The notes under the pieces were generated by a model, which saw only the letters and a program-made list of their open reading frames with translations, searched no databases and had not been told where the DNA came from. The position numbers and the translations under genes were made by a program. Below, in pieces: positions 47,700 to 55,956 of a stretch of 64,000 nucleotides of DNA. Position 1 is the first letter of the stretch. Every line of letters begins with the position of its first letter. The stretch comes from an uncultured Chloroflexota bacterium (GTDB lineage Bacteria > Chloroflexota > Anaerolineae > UBA4142 > SHND01), in NCBI GenBank assembly GCA_937870825.1, contig CALMZO010000329.1, positions 1 to 64,000 on the forward strand. The letters run 5' to 3'.

Positions 47700-48734
47700 C
47701 TAGCGCGGCTCCACCTTGAGCACGTTCGACGAAACCCAAAAAATTCGATTGTTCACGCGGACTTGGTACAAGACAGAGGATTCGACTTGGGCGCGTTGAA
47801 TGGCCTCGCCGCCGCCCGCGCCGGAAATTTCCGCGCACAGTCCCAAAATCAACGGACGCGGCGACTGCGCTTCACACGCGAAAATTGTATCGCTCACAAA
47901 TTCGACGCGTGCTCCGGCAACGTTCGTATCGTATTGCGGAAGCGGCGCGGGCGTTCCGACAACATTGTCGTTCAGAGTCCAAAAATGGAGTGTGCCGCCG
48001 CTCGACAAAAGATGTGTAAAAGCGCCCTCTTGCGCGAGAATTTGAAATGCGGAATTCGTGTCGGGCGCGGTGTAGAGCCACAGTTGGTCTGTCGGCATCG
48101 GCGCGTCTTGATTCAACGCAAACACTTGCGCGAAGGGTTTGAGATACACCGTTCCTGCGGGAGGCGGCGTCGGCGTATCTTGTACCGTCAACACACCGCC
48201 TTGGTGCACAATGACCAACGGTTGCCCCGTGCGGTCTACGCGCGTTTGCAACGTGTACGAACAACCCGGCGCGAATTCAACTTGCCCCGTCACCACCAAA
48301 TTGTTTGTCGCATTCGGCACAAGCGGCACTTTTAATTCCACCGGACGCGCCGTCGAAAAATCTCCCTGCTGCGAAACCGTTCCCGCTTCGCTCGTAATCG
48401 TAATCGCGCGCCCGCGTCCCAACGTGACAGAAATTTTTTGTGACAACAAATTCGTCGGCGATACGACAGGATTCACCCACAACGGTTCAGGCGTCGCGGG
48501 AATCGGACAGCCGCTTGTGGGCAAAGGCAATGGCGCAAGCGTTGGAATGTCAGTTGGTCGGAGAGTCGGAATTTCAGTTGGGAAAAGGGTTGGCGACGCG
48601 AGCGCGATTTGTGTTGGCGTGCGCGTGGGAATTGGCGCAGTCAACGCGCCGAAAAACGAAATCAGCAGCGGTAACGCGATGATGAGGACGACGAGCAAAG
48701 CGAGCGCGGCAATACGCGCGAATCGTTCGGGCAT
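47700..48734 (-). CDS. Secreted/anchored protein with Pro/Thr-rich linker and SH3-like C-terminus
   Basis: MPERFARIAALALLVVLIIALPLLISFF TM; PTRTPTQIALASPTLFPTEIPTLRPTDIPTLAPLPLPTSGCP; VESSVLYQVRVNNRIFWVSSNVLKVEPR. The track start at 48842 reads through the repeat array. Confidence 0.6.
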   Translation of the reverse strand: MPERFARIAALALLVVLIIALPLLISFFGALTAPIPTRTPTQIALASPTLFPTEIPTLRPTDIPTLAPLPLPTSGCPIPATPEPLWVNPVVSPTNLLSQKISVTLGRGRAITITSEAGTVSQQGDFSTARPVELKVPLVPNATNNLVVTGQVEFAPGCSYTLQTRVDRTGQPLVIVHQGGVLTVQDTPTPPPAGTVYLKPFAQVFALNQDAPMPTDQLWLYTAPDTNSAFQILAQEGAFTHLLSSGGTLHFWTLNDNVVGTPAPLPQYDTNVAGARVEFVSDTIFACEAQSPRPLILGLCAEISGAGGGEAIQRAQVESSVLYQVRVNNRIFWVSSNVLKVEPR

Positions 48735-48737
48735 TTT

Positions 48738-48842
48738 GAATAAAGGATGAGGGATAAAGGATGAAGGATAAAAGTAATCAGTAATCAGTAATCGGTAATC
48801 AGTAGACTGATTACTGATTACTGACCTCTGATTACTGTTCAC
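48738..48842. repeat. Fifteen contiguous in-phase heptamers with inverted arms (AGTAATC.../...GATTACT)
   Basis: GAATAAA GGATGAG GGATAAA GGATGAA GGATAAA AGTAATC AGTAATC AGTAATC GGTAATC AGTAGAC TGATTAC TGATTAC TGACCTC TGATTAC TGTTCAC. Confidence 0.92.
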
Positions 48843-51352
48843 TTGAACGCCAACTGCGGTGTCACATCCGCCGTTTCTTCGACATCGAGACGCTGAATGA
48901 TTTCTTTTTCTTCGGGCGTGACCAAAACTTTTAACGTGGTATAAAAACCATCGGGTAACACGAGAACGCAGTACCCGCGCGGGCGACGGCGCGCGCCGAT
49001 AATCAAATCAATCAGCGCGGGCTCGTACCCTTTTTCCACGAGCATCTCGCGGTCTTCGGGTCCTACCTGAAAATACGCGACAGTGCGAAATTTTTGCAGC
49101 GCGATTCCCAAATTGCTGCCCAACAAATCGCGTAACGTTTGTGTCGCGGCGGCAATGACGAGTTTGCGTTCCGCCCAGTCTTTGAACGCTTCCGCGACGT
49201 ACGTCGCCACTTGCTGCGCGTTGTCCGAAAGTTCGCGGTCTTTGGGCATGAGACGATGCACTTCGTCAATCACCAACGCGGCGGGAGAATTGCGCGACGG
49301 TAACCACTCTTCATAAAAAATTTTCATGAACGCGAGCAAGCATGGGTCATCCGCGAGCGCGTACGGACGCGTCCCCTTCACCGGTTGATACAACACTGCG
49401 CGTTCGGAAAAAAGTGCCGCGCGCGTTTTTTCCTCAAACCATTTCAAATCGTCTGTCGGATGCAGCGTCACACCGCCAATCGCTTCGAGCGCCGCTTTCA
49501 TGCGCGTCGAATATTTAAGGTTGATGGCGACGACTTTATAATTCAAAATTTGCAAGCGCAATAAAAACCAAACAATCAGCGTGGACGATTTTCCGCCGCC
49601 CTGGTCGCTCACCAACAACACGGGTCCGGTGTCCGAACGAAAATCCGCGTAACGCAAACCCTCTTTCCCTGCCGTCACACTGCGCCCCAACAAAATTCTG
49701 CCGCGCGCATCGGCGAGATGAATATCGCTCCCTTCTTCGCGCGCCAGCGTCGTCAACACTTGCGTCGTCAATAAACGCTGCGCGGGCGGACGCGGCGGCA
49801 TCGTCAACCAATTCATCGCGCGCACCATTACGTTTGACCCTTCACGGTGTTCAGGGCGGGCTGTCTGCCGTTTCACGTTCAACACTGGCAGCCATGCTTC
49901 CATCGAATTGTCCAATGCGCGGTCTGTCAGCGGTGTGAGATTCAACGCGGTGAGGTACGATGCCGCAAAGTTTTGATTCGTCTGCGACTCGCGTTCGTCC
50001 CTTCCCCACGTCACCAAATATGTTTCCGTATCGAAAAGATATTCGAGCGAACGCTTGTCTTCCAATTTTTCCAAAATTTCCCGTAGTTCCCTTGCTTGCC
50101 TAAATCTTCCCAATCCGGGAACTCGCGCCGCCAACAATTCACCGCGAATTTGCGTCGCACTCGTATCACGCGGCAGTGGCGTAATCGTCACGCTCAACAT
50201 TCCATCCGCCGCGCTCAACGCGCGCATCAACGCGTCGCGCGCATCATTGAACGGCGTATTGACGCGCAACACTTGCAGCACATTTTTTTGTTCGCGCGCT
50301 TGCGAAACGAGCTGCGCGCCAAGTTGCAATTGTTCGGGAATGTAACCGCGATACGCCACACGCGGCAGTGTGCCTGCATCCAGCAGCGTCGCCTGTTGAA
50401 TTTGGGCGAGAAAACTTTCGCCGCCAAAAATCATTCGCAGCAGCGATTCCGCCGCGAACGCGCCCAGCGGTGACAAGCCCATGTCCAACGCGCCGAGCCA
50501 ATCGCGCACGCGGTCTTGCACATGCGTCGGATACACAATGCCCGTGATGACGACACGCGCGCGTTTTGCGCCGCTCGCCGCGAGTTCTTGCAGCGCGTCG
50601 AGATACTCTTGCGGCACGCGGCTCGCGCCGTCGCTGTCGGTCAAATCGAGTTGTCCGAGATGGTAATCGGTGAGCCAAAATAATTTTATCGGGACCGCGC
50701 CTTCTTCGTGCTGCGCGAGATACGCGAGGAATTTTGTCAGCGTGTCGGCGACGTCGGCGGCAGCGAGCGCGGGTTTGTAGCCCGTGCGTCCGAGCGTGAG
50801 CAGCGCGACGTGAACATGTGTCCCATCGCGCGAAACGATTTCGCCGTCGCTCTCGATTTTTTGAATGGGCAGTCGTCCCGCGACGGTTTCCAAATTCAAC
50901 TTGCCGCCGTTCGTTTCATGCTGCGCGATGAGCCAAAACAAAATTGCGCTCACCACAAATAACAGCGCGCCCAACATCCCTGCGCGCACATCGGCGAGTC
51001 CGAGCAAAACAATCGCGACGAGCGATGCGGCGATAATGGCGAGCAGATACATTTTCGCTTCGGGCTTTTGCGACGGCAAGGTCAGCGGTTTGAACAACCA
51101 CTCGTACAACGAACGCAAACCGCCGACCACAACACGCCACCGTTTGTAAAACGCGAAAAGCAAAACATAAAACGTGACGGGTCCGAGAATTTGAATCCCC
51201 GCGAAATCTCGCAGCGCCGTCCAAGCGAGCATCAACCCGCCGAGCGTCAGCGCGAGCAATTCCAACCACGTCAACCCAATCGTGGTTGTGTAATTGAGAA
51301 ATGCCCACAGGCGCGTGAGAAATATCGCGCGGGGGGAAGAATACGTTCGCAT
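48839..51352 (-). CDS. HerA/VirB4-like P-loop ATPase with N-terminal TM segments
   Basis: LLVSDQGGGKSSTLIVWFLL (Walker A-like), AALVIDEVHRLMPKDRELSDNAQQVATYVAEAFKDWAERKLVIAAATQTLRDLL (Walker B and sensor region); TMs in the first about 160 aa. Confidence 0.75.
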   Translation of the reverse strand: MRTYSSPRAIFLTRLWAFLNYTTTIGLTWLELLALTLGGLMLAWTALRDFAGIQILGPVTFYVLLFAFYKRWRVVVGGLRSLYEWLFKPLTLPSQKPEAKMYLLAIIAASLVAIVLLGLADVRAGMLGALLFVVSAILFWLIAQHETNGGKLNLETVAGRLPIQKIESDGEIVSRDGTHVHVALLTLGRTGYKPALAAADVADTLTKFLAYLAQHEEGAVPIKLFWLTDYHLGQLDLTDSDGASRVPQEYLDALQELAASGAKRARVVITGIVYPTHVQDRVRDWLGALDMGLSPLGAFAAESLLRMIFGGESFLAQIQQATLLDAGTLPRVAYRGYIPEQLQLGAQLVSQAREQKNVLQVLRVNTPFNDARDALMRALSAADGMLSVTITPLPRDTSATQIRGELLAARVPGLGRFRQARELREILEKLEDKRSLEYLFDTETYLVTWGRDERESQTNQNFAASYLTALNLTPLTDRALDNSMEAWLPVLNVKRQTARPEHREGSNVMVRAMNWLTMPPRPPAQRLLTTQVLTTLAREEGSDIHLADARGRILLGRSVTAGKEGLRYADFRSDTGPVLLVSDQGGGKSSTLIVWFLLRLQILNYKVVAINLKYSTRMKAALEAIGGVTLHPTDDLKWFEEKTRAALFSERAVLYQPVKGTRPYALADDPCLLAFMKIFYEEWLPSRNSPAALVIDEVHRLMPKDRELSDNAQQVATYVAEAFKDWAERKLVIAAATQTLRDLLGSNLGIALQKFRTVAYFQVGPEDREMLVEKGYEPALIDLIIGARRRPRGYCVLVLPDGFYTTLKVLVTPEEKEIIQRLDVEETADVTPQLAFK

Positions 51353-51357
51353 AAATT

Positions 51358-51681
51358 TTAACGACTGAGCCGCACAAAATCGCCGCGCTGAATACCCTTC
51401 AACGCCTCAAGAATTTTCGGTACAAGCGGACTCAACGATTCATATTTATTGTTGACGGCAACGAGCAGAATGAACGCAATATCAAAACGCTTCAGATCCT
51501 GTTGATACTCTAAATTTTGGTCAACGATGACAAACACATCGAATCGCTCACTGGCAAGCCGCAGCAGTTCGCCGTTCTTTTTACCGCGCCATCCGATTTC
51601 GGTAACAGTTGCCACATCGTGTCCGCGTAAATCCCGTTTCAAGCGGCGCGGCACGGATTCATCTAAAAGAATTCGCCTCGT
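51358..51681 (-). CDS. PIN-like toxin (DUF5615-like); start codon unclear
   Basis: In-frame (ACG)RRILLDESVPRRLKRDLRGHDVATVTEIGWRGKKNGELLRLA..FDVFVIVDQNLEYQQDL. The track only has the internal GTG at 51654. Confidence 0.65.
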   Translation of the reverse strand, partial: TRRILLDESVPRRLKRDLRGHDVATVTEIGWRGKKNGELLRLASERFDVFVIVDQNLEYQQDLKRFDIAFILLVAVNNKYESLSPLVPKILEALKGIQRGDFVRLSR

Positions 51682-51900
51682 TCAAGCCAAAGCAAGTTCT
51701 TTCGCGTACTCTAATACTGCCTGCGCCTGTTCACGCGTCACAGAGGGAAAATCATCCAAGAATACATCCAATGGATCGCCTCCTTCCAGATAATCAAACA
51801 ACGTTTGCACGGGAACACGCGTGCCACGAAAGACCGGCGTGCCGCTCATAATTTCAGGGTCACGCACAATCAACTCACTGGAAAGAATCTGTGGTTCCAT
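51682..51900 (-). CDS. DUF433 family antitoxin
   Basis: VRDPEIMSGTPVFRGTRVPVQTLFDYLEGGDPLDVFLDDFPSVTREQAQAVLEYA. Confidence 0.92.
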   Translation of the reverse strand: MEPQILSSELIVRDPEIMSGTPVFRGTRVPVQTLFDYLEGGDPLDVFLDDFPSVTREQAQAVLEYAKELALA

Positions 51901-51914
51901 TTTGTCCCCTTTGC

Positions 51915-52382
51915 TTACAACTCACTCAACCTAACTTTCCGATGCAAATTCCGCGTTATCACATTCCGCGAAATCGGCGACTGCAAAATCAATTCGCAGC
52001 CGCGCGCATAAGTATCCCACACGCGTTTGTTTTGATTCAAGGCGGCGAGTTCGTCCCACACTTTCACCGTCAAAAATCCGAGCGGCACATATTTGAATGT
52101 CGCGCGAATCGGCAAATAGCCCATGCCGCGCATTTTCAAATCGCGTTCCACAATCAAGTACACACAGCGCGGCTTTGTGCCGACTGCCGCCAGCCACATG
52201 TTGCCGATGGTCAAACTCGCATAGCTGTCATGGATGCCGAACCACGCGTCGTTGGGATACAATTTCGATGGCGCGCGAAACGCCTTTTCAAAAAATAAAA
52301 CGAGTTCGTTTGCAAATTCGTTCGCGCCGCGTTTTGCCAGCCACGCGCGCGTTTCGATTTGCCACTTCTTGTTGTGTTTCAC
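51915..52382 (-). CDS. Hypothetical protein
   Basis: 155-aa ORF in tight operon context; overlaps the GNAT stop/start by 4 nt. Confidence 0.5.
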   Translation of the reverse strand: MKHNKKWQIETRAWLAKRGANEFANELVLFFEKAFRAPSKLYPNDAWFGIHDSYASLTIGNMWLAAVGTKPRCVYLIVERDLKMRGMGYLPIRATFKYVPLGFLTVKVWDELAALNQNKRVWDTYARGCELILQSPISRNVITRNLHRKVRLSEL

Positions 52383-52828
52383 GCGAGCTGCTTTGCCATG
52401 AACACGCGCCGGAAACCATTTTCTTGGCGGCGTTCGGTTTCCACGTAACCCAAGTGCTTGTAAATTTCAATGTTCTCTACCATTTTTTCATGCGTGTAAA
52501 GACGAATTTCGTTCCGCCCCTGCGCGCGCGTAAATTCTTCTACAAATTGCATCAAACGTTTGCCGATGCCCTTGCCTTGCGCGTTCGGCGCGACGGCGAT
52601 ATTTTCCAACAAGACATGCGCGTCCTCGCAGTACAGCACCACGAGTCCACACACCGCCGCATCGTGCTCCAACACATGCACCGTTTCGCGCGCAATCAAT
52701 TCGGCGTAATCTGCCAACATCGGCATCGGCTTTCTGCCAATGCGCGCAATGTATTTTTCGTACGCGGCGTTGACGATTTGAACCACCGCGTCGTAATCAC
52801 GCGCTGTTGCGAGACGAATGGTTGCCAT
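52379..52828 (-). CDS. GNAT family N-acetyltransferase
   Basis: MATIRLATARDYDAVVQIV...LLENIAVAPNAQGKGIGKRLMQFVEEFTR...IRLYTHEKMVENIEIYKHLGY. Confidence 0.92.
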   Translation of the reverse strand: MATIRLATARDYDAVVQIVNAAYEKYIARIGRKPMPMLADYAELIARETVHVLEHDAAVCGLVVLYCEDAHVLLENIAVAPNAQGKGIGKRLMQFVEEFTRAQGRNEIRLYTHEKMVENIEIYKHLGYVETERRQENGFRRVFMAKQLA

Positions 52829-52830
52829 TA

Positions 52831-53745
52831 TTAAACCCACGAGGCGATGCTCTGCTCCAACTCTTGCGGGGTATAAAAGTGTTGCGCATACTGGGTGCTG
52901 TGCCATTCGGTTACCCAATCGCGTGGCAGGCAAAGTGCCTTCAAAAAATCGCCGTGGATATTGCCAGTTCGTTTTGTCTCACCTACGTTGCGATTGACCA
53001 AACGAAACTCTGGAATTCCAAGAAAATCGTACATGGCTTGGGTTGCGACTTGATTCAGGTCTTCCAGCCGCACAAGCAACAAGCTCAGGTTTTGATGGTG
53101 ATAAATCTGATAGCCGCGCGTTTTATCGAAGGGTACGGCATACACATCGAGTCCAAACGGTTCTTGGAGTTGACGCTGAAACCAACCACGCGGCGTATGG
53201 TCACCGAAACGATGAACAAAATAGTCTGTAACTTCGGAGATGCCAAGTTCACCGCGTTCATATCGTTCTACCGGATTCGGAAAATGATTTTCGATATTTT
53301 CAAAAAATGCCGAAATCAAGCGCGGCACAGGCAGGCGCGTCAAACTGATGAAATTCCATTTTTTGTTCGGGTGCCGTGCCATTTCGGCGCGGACCTCCTT
53401 GGCCACTTTAATCAGTTGCAGCGCTTGTGCTGCTTGTGCTGGCGTGCGACGCTGCGACACCTCTGCCATGTAGTCCAATTCATTCAAATAATGCAAATGA
53501 TACAGCGGCACACCCAATTCCAAACGCTTGAGGGAATAATAGACCGAAGTCGAACCGACTTTGCCCATTTGATACACGACGATGGGGTTGCGAATGCCGA
53601 ATTTTTTCGGCGCGCGTCCAAGCGTACGCGCAACATGCACGCCCCCGCCGTTCCAATACATCCACCGCGCTGCCCAGTCGAAAACGCCTTGCACGCCCTC
53701 TTGCGTGAGGCGTTCATTCAATTTTTGCAGACGAAAACTTTTCAT
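52831..53745 (-). CDS. Putative capsular polysaccharide synthesis / sulfotransferase-like protein (NKWYS-type), copy 2
   Basis: NPIVVYQMGKVGSTSVYYSLKRLELGVPLYHLH; SLTRLPVPRLISAFFENIENHF. Confidence 0.75.
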   Translation of the reverse strand: MKSFRLQKLNERLTQEGVQGVFDWAARWMYWNGGGVHVARTLGRAPKKFGIRNPIVVYQMGKVGSTSVYYSLKRLELGVPLYHLHYLNELDYMAEVSQRRTPAQAAQALQLIKVAKEVRAEMARHPNKKWNFISLTRLPVPRLISAFFENIENHFPNPVERYERGELGISEVTDYFVHRFGDHTPRGWFQRQLQEPFGLDVYAVPFDKTRGYQIYHHQNLSLLLVRLEDLNQVATQAMYDFLGIPEFRLVNRNVGETKRTGNIHGDFLKALCLPRDWVTEWHSTQYAQHFYTPQELEQSIASWV

Positions 53746-53760
53746 CGCTTTATCACGATT

Positions 53761-54690
53761 CTACACCCACCGCGCCACACTCGCCGCCAATTCGCTCTCG
53801 TTGTAAAAATGGCGCGCATAGCGCGTGGCGTCTGTAGCGTTAATATATTCGCGCGGCAAACGCAGCTGCGCGAGAAACTCGCGGTACAGGGCGCCGTACG
53901 GTTTTTCACTGCCGATATTTTTTTGTGACAATTGAAAATGCGGCAGTCCCAAAAACGCGCGCATCGCGTCACCAACACACGCATTCAGATTTTCCAGGCG
54001 AATCAGCAACAAACGCGCGCGTTCGTTCTCGTACATCGCGTAACCTTGCGCGTGCGGAAACGGCGTGGCAAAAACATCAATGCCAAACACATCGCGCACC
54101 TGGTCGTCGAACCAATGAATCATGGACGTATCTTGAAAGCGCGCCCAAAACGTTTCATTCAATTCTGCAACGCCGATTTCATTGTTTTTCCAACGTTCCC
54201 AAAAGTTTGGCACATACGCGTCCACGTTTTCAAAAAAATCCGACAGCGCGCGGGGAATCGGCGCGCGCACCAAACTCACGAGCGCCCATTTTTGCCACCG
54301 CGCGCTGTCCACAAGGTTTCGCAGCGCGCGTCCTTCGCGGAGCGCGGCAAGATTGCCTGTCGGGTCTATGCGCGTCCGCCGCACGCCTTCTTCGTACACC
54401 TCAAAGCGATTCAAAACGTGCGCGTGATACACCGGCACATCCAAATCCAAATCGCGCAGCGCATCATACACCGACGACGAACCGACTTTGCCCATCTGGT
54501 AGACAATGATGGGCGTGTCAATGTTAAATTTTTTGCGCGACCGGCGATATTTCAATTCCGCGCGCACGCGCGGCATCGCAGGCACGCGATACAGCTTCCC
54601 TTTCCAGTACAGCCAGTTCGCAGCCCACCCGGGCAGCCCGCGAATGCCTTGTTCGTTCACGCGTCGTTGGATTTTTTGCAAGGCCATCAT
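53761..54690 (-). CDS. Putative capsular polysaccharide synthesis / sulfotransferase-like protein (NKWYS-type), copy 1
   Basis: TPIIVYQMGKVGSSSVYDALRDLDLDVPVYHAH; SLVRAPIPRALSDFFENVDAYVPN. Paralog of 52831-53745. Confidence 0.75.
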   Translation of the reverse strand: MMALQKIQRRVNEQGIRGLPGWAANWLYWKGKLYRVPAMPRVRAELKYRRSRKKFNIDTPIIVYQMGKVGSSSVYDALRDLDLDVPVYHAHVLNRFEVYEEGVRRTRIDPTGNLAALREGRALRNLVDSARWQKWALVSLVRAPIPRALSDFFENVDAYVPNFWERWKNNEIGVAELNETFWARFQDTSMIHWFDDQVRDVFGIDVFATPFPHAQGYAMYENERARLLLIRLENLNACVGDAMRAFLGLPHFQLSQKNIGSEKPYGALYREFLAQLRLPREYINATDATRYARHFYNESELAASVARWV

Positions 54691-55811
54691 TCGTTCAACA
54701 TTCGCTTGCGCGCCTCATCAATTTCGCGCGCGCGTGATGCTTCTGCCGACGACGGCAAATTCGCCGCCGCGTAATCGCCCGCGCTGTCCGGCACCATGTC
54801 CGTCCACGCGCGTCCCACCGCATCGCGCATCATCGCAAACGGAATGCTGAAAAATTTCCAGGAAAGTACGGTGAGCAACAATCCGGCGGGCAGCACGAGC
54901 CATGTGTAGCCCGCCACATCTTGCGCGGCAGCCAACGCCAGGACGAGCAGCAGCAACGCCCCTTGCGTCACCAACGCGAACCACGATTCAAAAAATCCGG
55001 AAAGGACGCGTCCTGCCGCACGCGGGCGCGTCCCTTCGATGAGTACGGAAAACGGAATCACCAACACGCTCAACAAGCGCAACAAAATCAATGCAATGCC
55101 GCGATACACAATTTGCAACAAAACGACGAGAAACAAAATAATGGAAACAAACAACGACAAAATGGAAAGCAAGCCGCCGTTGTTTTGCAAATTCGACAAC
55201 ACACGCATCACCTGGTCGAGCAGCGTTGCGCGCGCGAAAAAATTCGCGTCTGCCGTTCCGCTCAACGCAATCGCAAGCGCGCGTCCCAAATCGCTCATGC
55301 CGCGCATAATCACCGCAAACGCGGCGAGAAAAATCATGACGCCAATCACCAAGCCAATGTACAACAACGGATTCGGAATCGGACGTTCGCGGTACACACT
55401 GTACGCGAGCGTCACCACGTACGCGAGCGCGTACAGCGGCGTCAACGTGAGCAGCGTGCTTGCCACGCTTGCCGCGAATTGATTGATGCCGAGATTCGGG
55501 TCCGCGAAATCCAAAAAGAAAATGCCCGCGCCCGGTTGATTCAAAAAATCCGTCGCGCCCTGTTTTGATTGTTCAAAAATTTGGTCAACGTTCGGGGTTA
55601 CCTTGCCTTGCGCCAAATCGCTGACCATTCGCACAATCGCGTACACTTTGTCCAATTCGCTGACGCCGGGAATTTGCAAACCACTGCCTCCTTCTCCTCG
55701 TGGGAGAGGGACAGGCGGTGAGGTTGGAATCGGCGTCGGGTCTTGCGCGTGCGCGACCAGCTCACTGCCCATCGCCAACAGCAACGCGCAGCATATCGCC
55801 GCATACACCAT
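54687..55811 (-). CDS. Polytopic membrane protein, TrbL/VirB6-like
   Basis: Signal peptide, amphipathic segment, then about six TMs (LLSILSLFVSIILFLVVLLQIVYRGIALILLRLLSVLVIPFSVL...FFESWFALVTQGALLLLVLALAAAQ). Confidence 0.55.
   Translation of the reverse strand: MVYAAICCALLLAMGSELVAHAQDPTPIPTSPPVPLPRGEGGSGLQIPGVSELDKVYAIVRMVSDLAQGKVTPNVDQIFEQSKQGATDFLNQPGAGIFFLDFADPNLGINQFAASVASTLLTLTPLYALAYVVTLAYSVYRERPIPNPLLYIGLVIGVMIFLAAFAVIMRGMSDLGRALAIALSGTADANFFARATLLDQVMRVLSNLQNNGGLLSILSLFVSIILFLVVLLQIVYRGIALILLRLLSVLVIPFSVLIEGTRPRAAGRVLSGFFESWFALVTQGALLLLVLALAAAQDVAGYTWLVLPAGLLLTVLSWKFFSIPFAMMRDAVGRAWTDMVPDSAGDYAAANLPSSAEASRAREIDEARKRMLNE
55680..55722. repeat. Palindromic CCTCACC/CCCTCTCCC-GGGAGAGGG type element inside a CDS
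   Basis: Reverse strand cctcaccgcctgtccctctcccacgaggagaaggagg encodes TSPPVPLPRGEGGSG; related to 59610-59645. Confidence 0.6.
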
Positions 55812-55869
55812 CCAATTTCCGGTACTCTTCACACTCAGAGCAAGATGAGCGAGGATGACACATTCATCC

Positions 55870-55956
55870 TGACGCATCATCACGCACAATGCCACTCGAC
55901 GCGCGGCATGCGTGATGACGTGTCACAGCCCTCATCCCTCATCCCTTATCTTCCCA
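55870..55956. repeat. GCGTGATGACG palindrome plus heptamers CCCTCAT CCCTCAT CCCTTAT
   Basis: TGACGCATCATCACGCA 55870-55886 / TGCGTGATGACGTGTCA 55909-55925; heptamers 55929-55949. Confidence 0.75.

Noticed and set aside
47067-48335. 422-aa plus-strand ORF opposite murJ
   Set aside because: Arg/Gln-rich antisense artefact; murJ reading frame has clear TM pattern.
48738-48842. Heptamer array as a CRISPR array
   Set aside because: Units are 7 bp without spacers or conserved direct repeats of CRISPR length; no cas genes.
47700-48842. Track start at 48842 for the secreted SH3-like protein
   Set aside because: The first 36 residues (SNQRSVISNQSTDYRLLITDYFYPSSFIPHPLFK) are translated heptamer repeat. 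ATG at 48734 directly precedes a signal/TM segment and is preferred.
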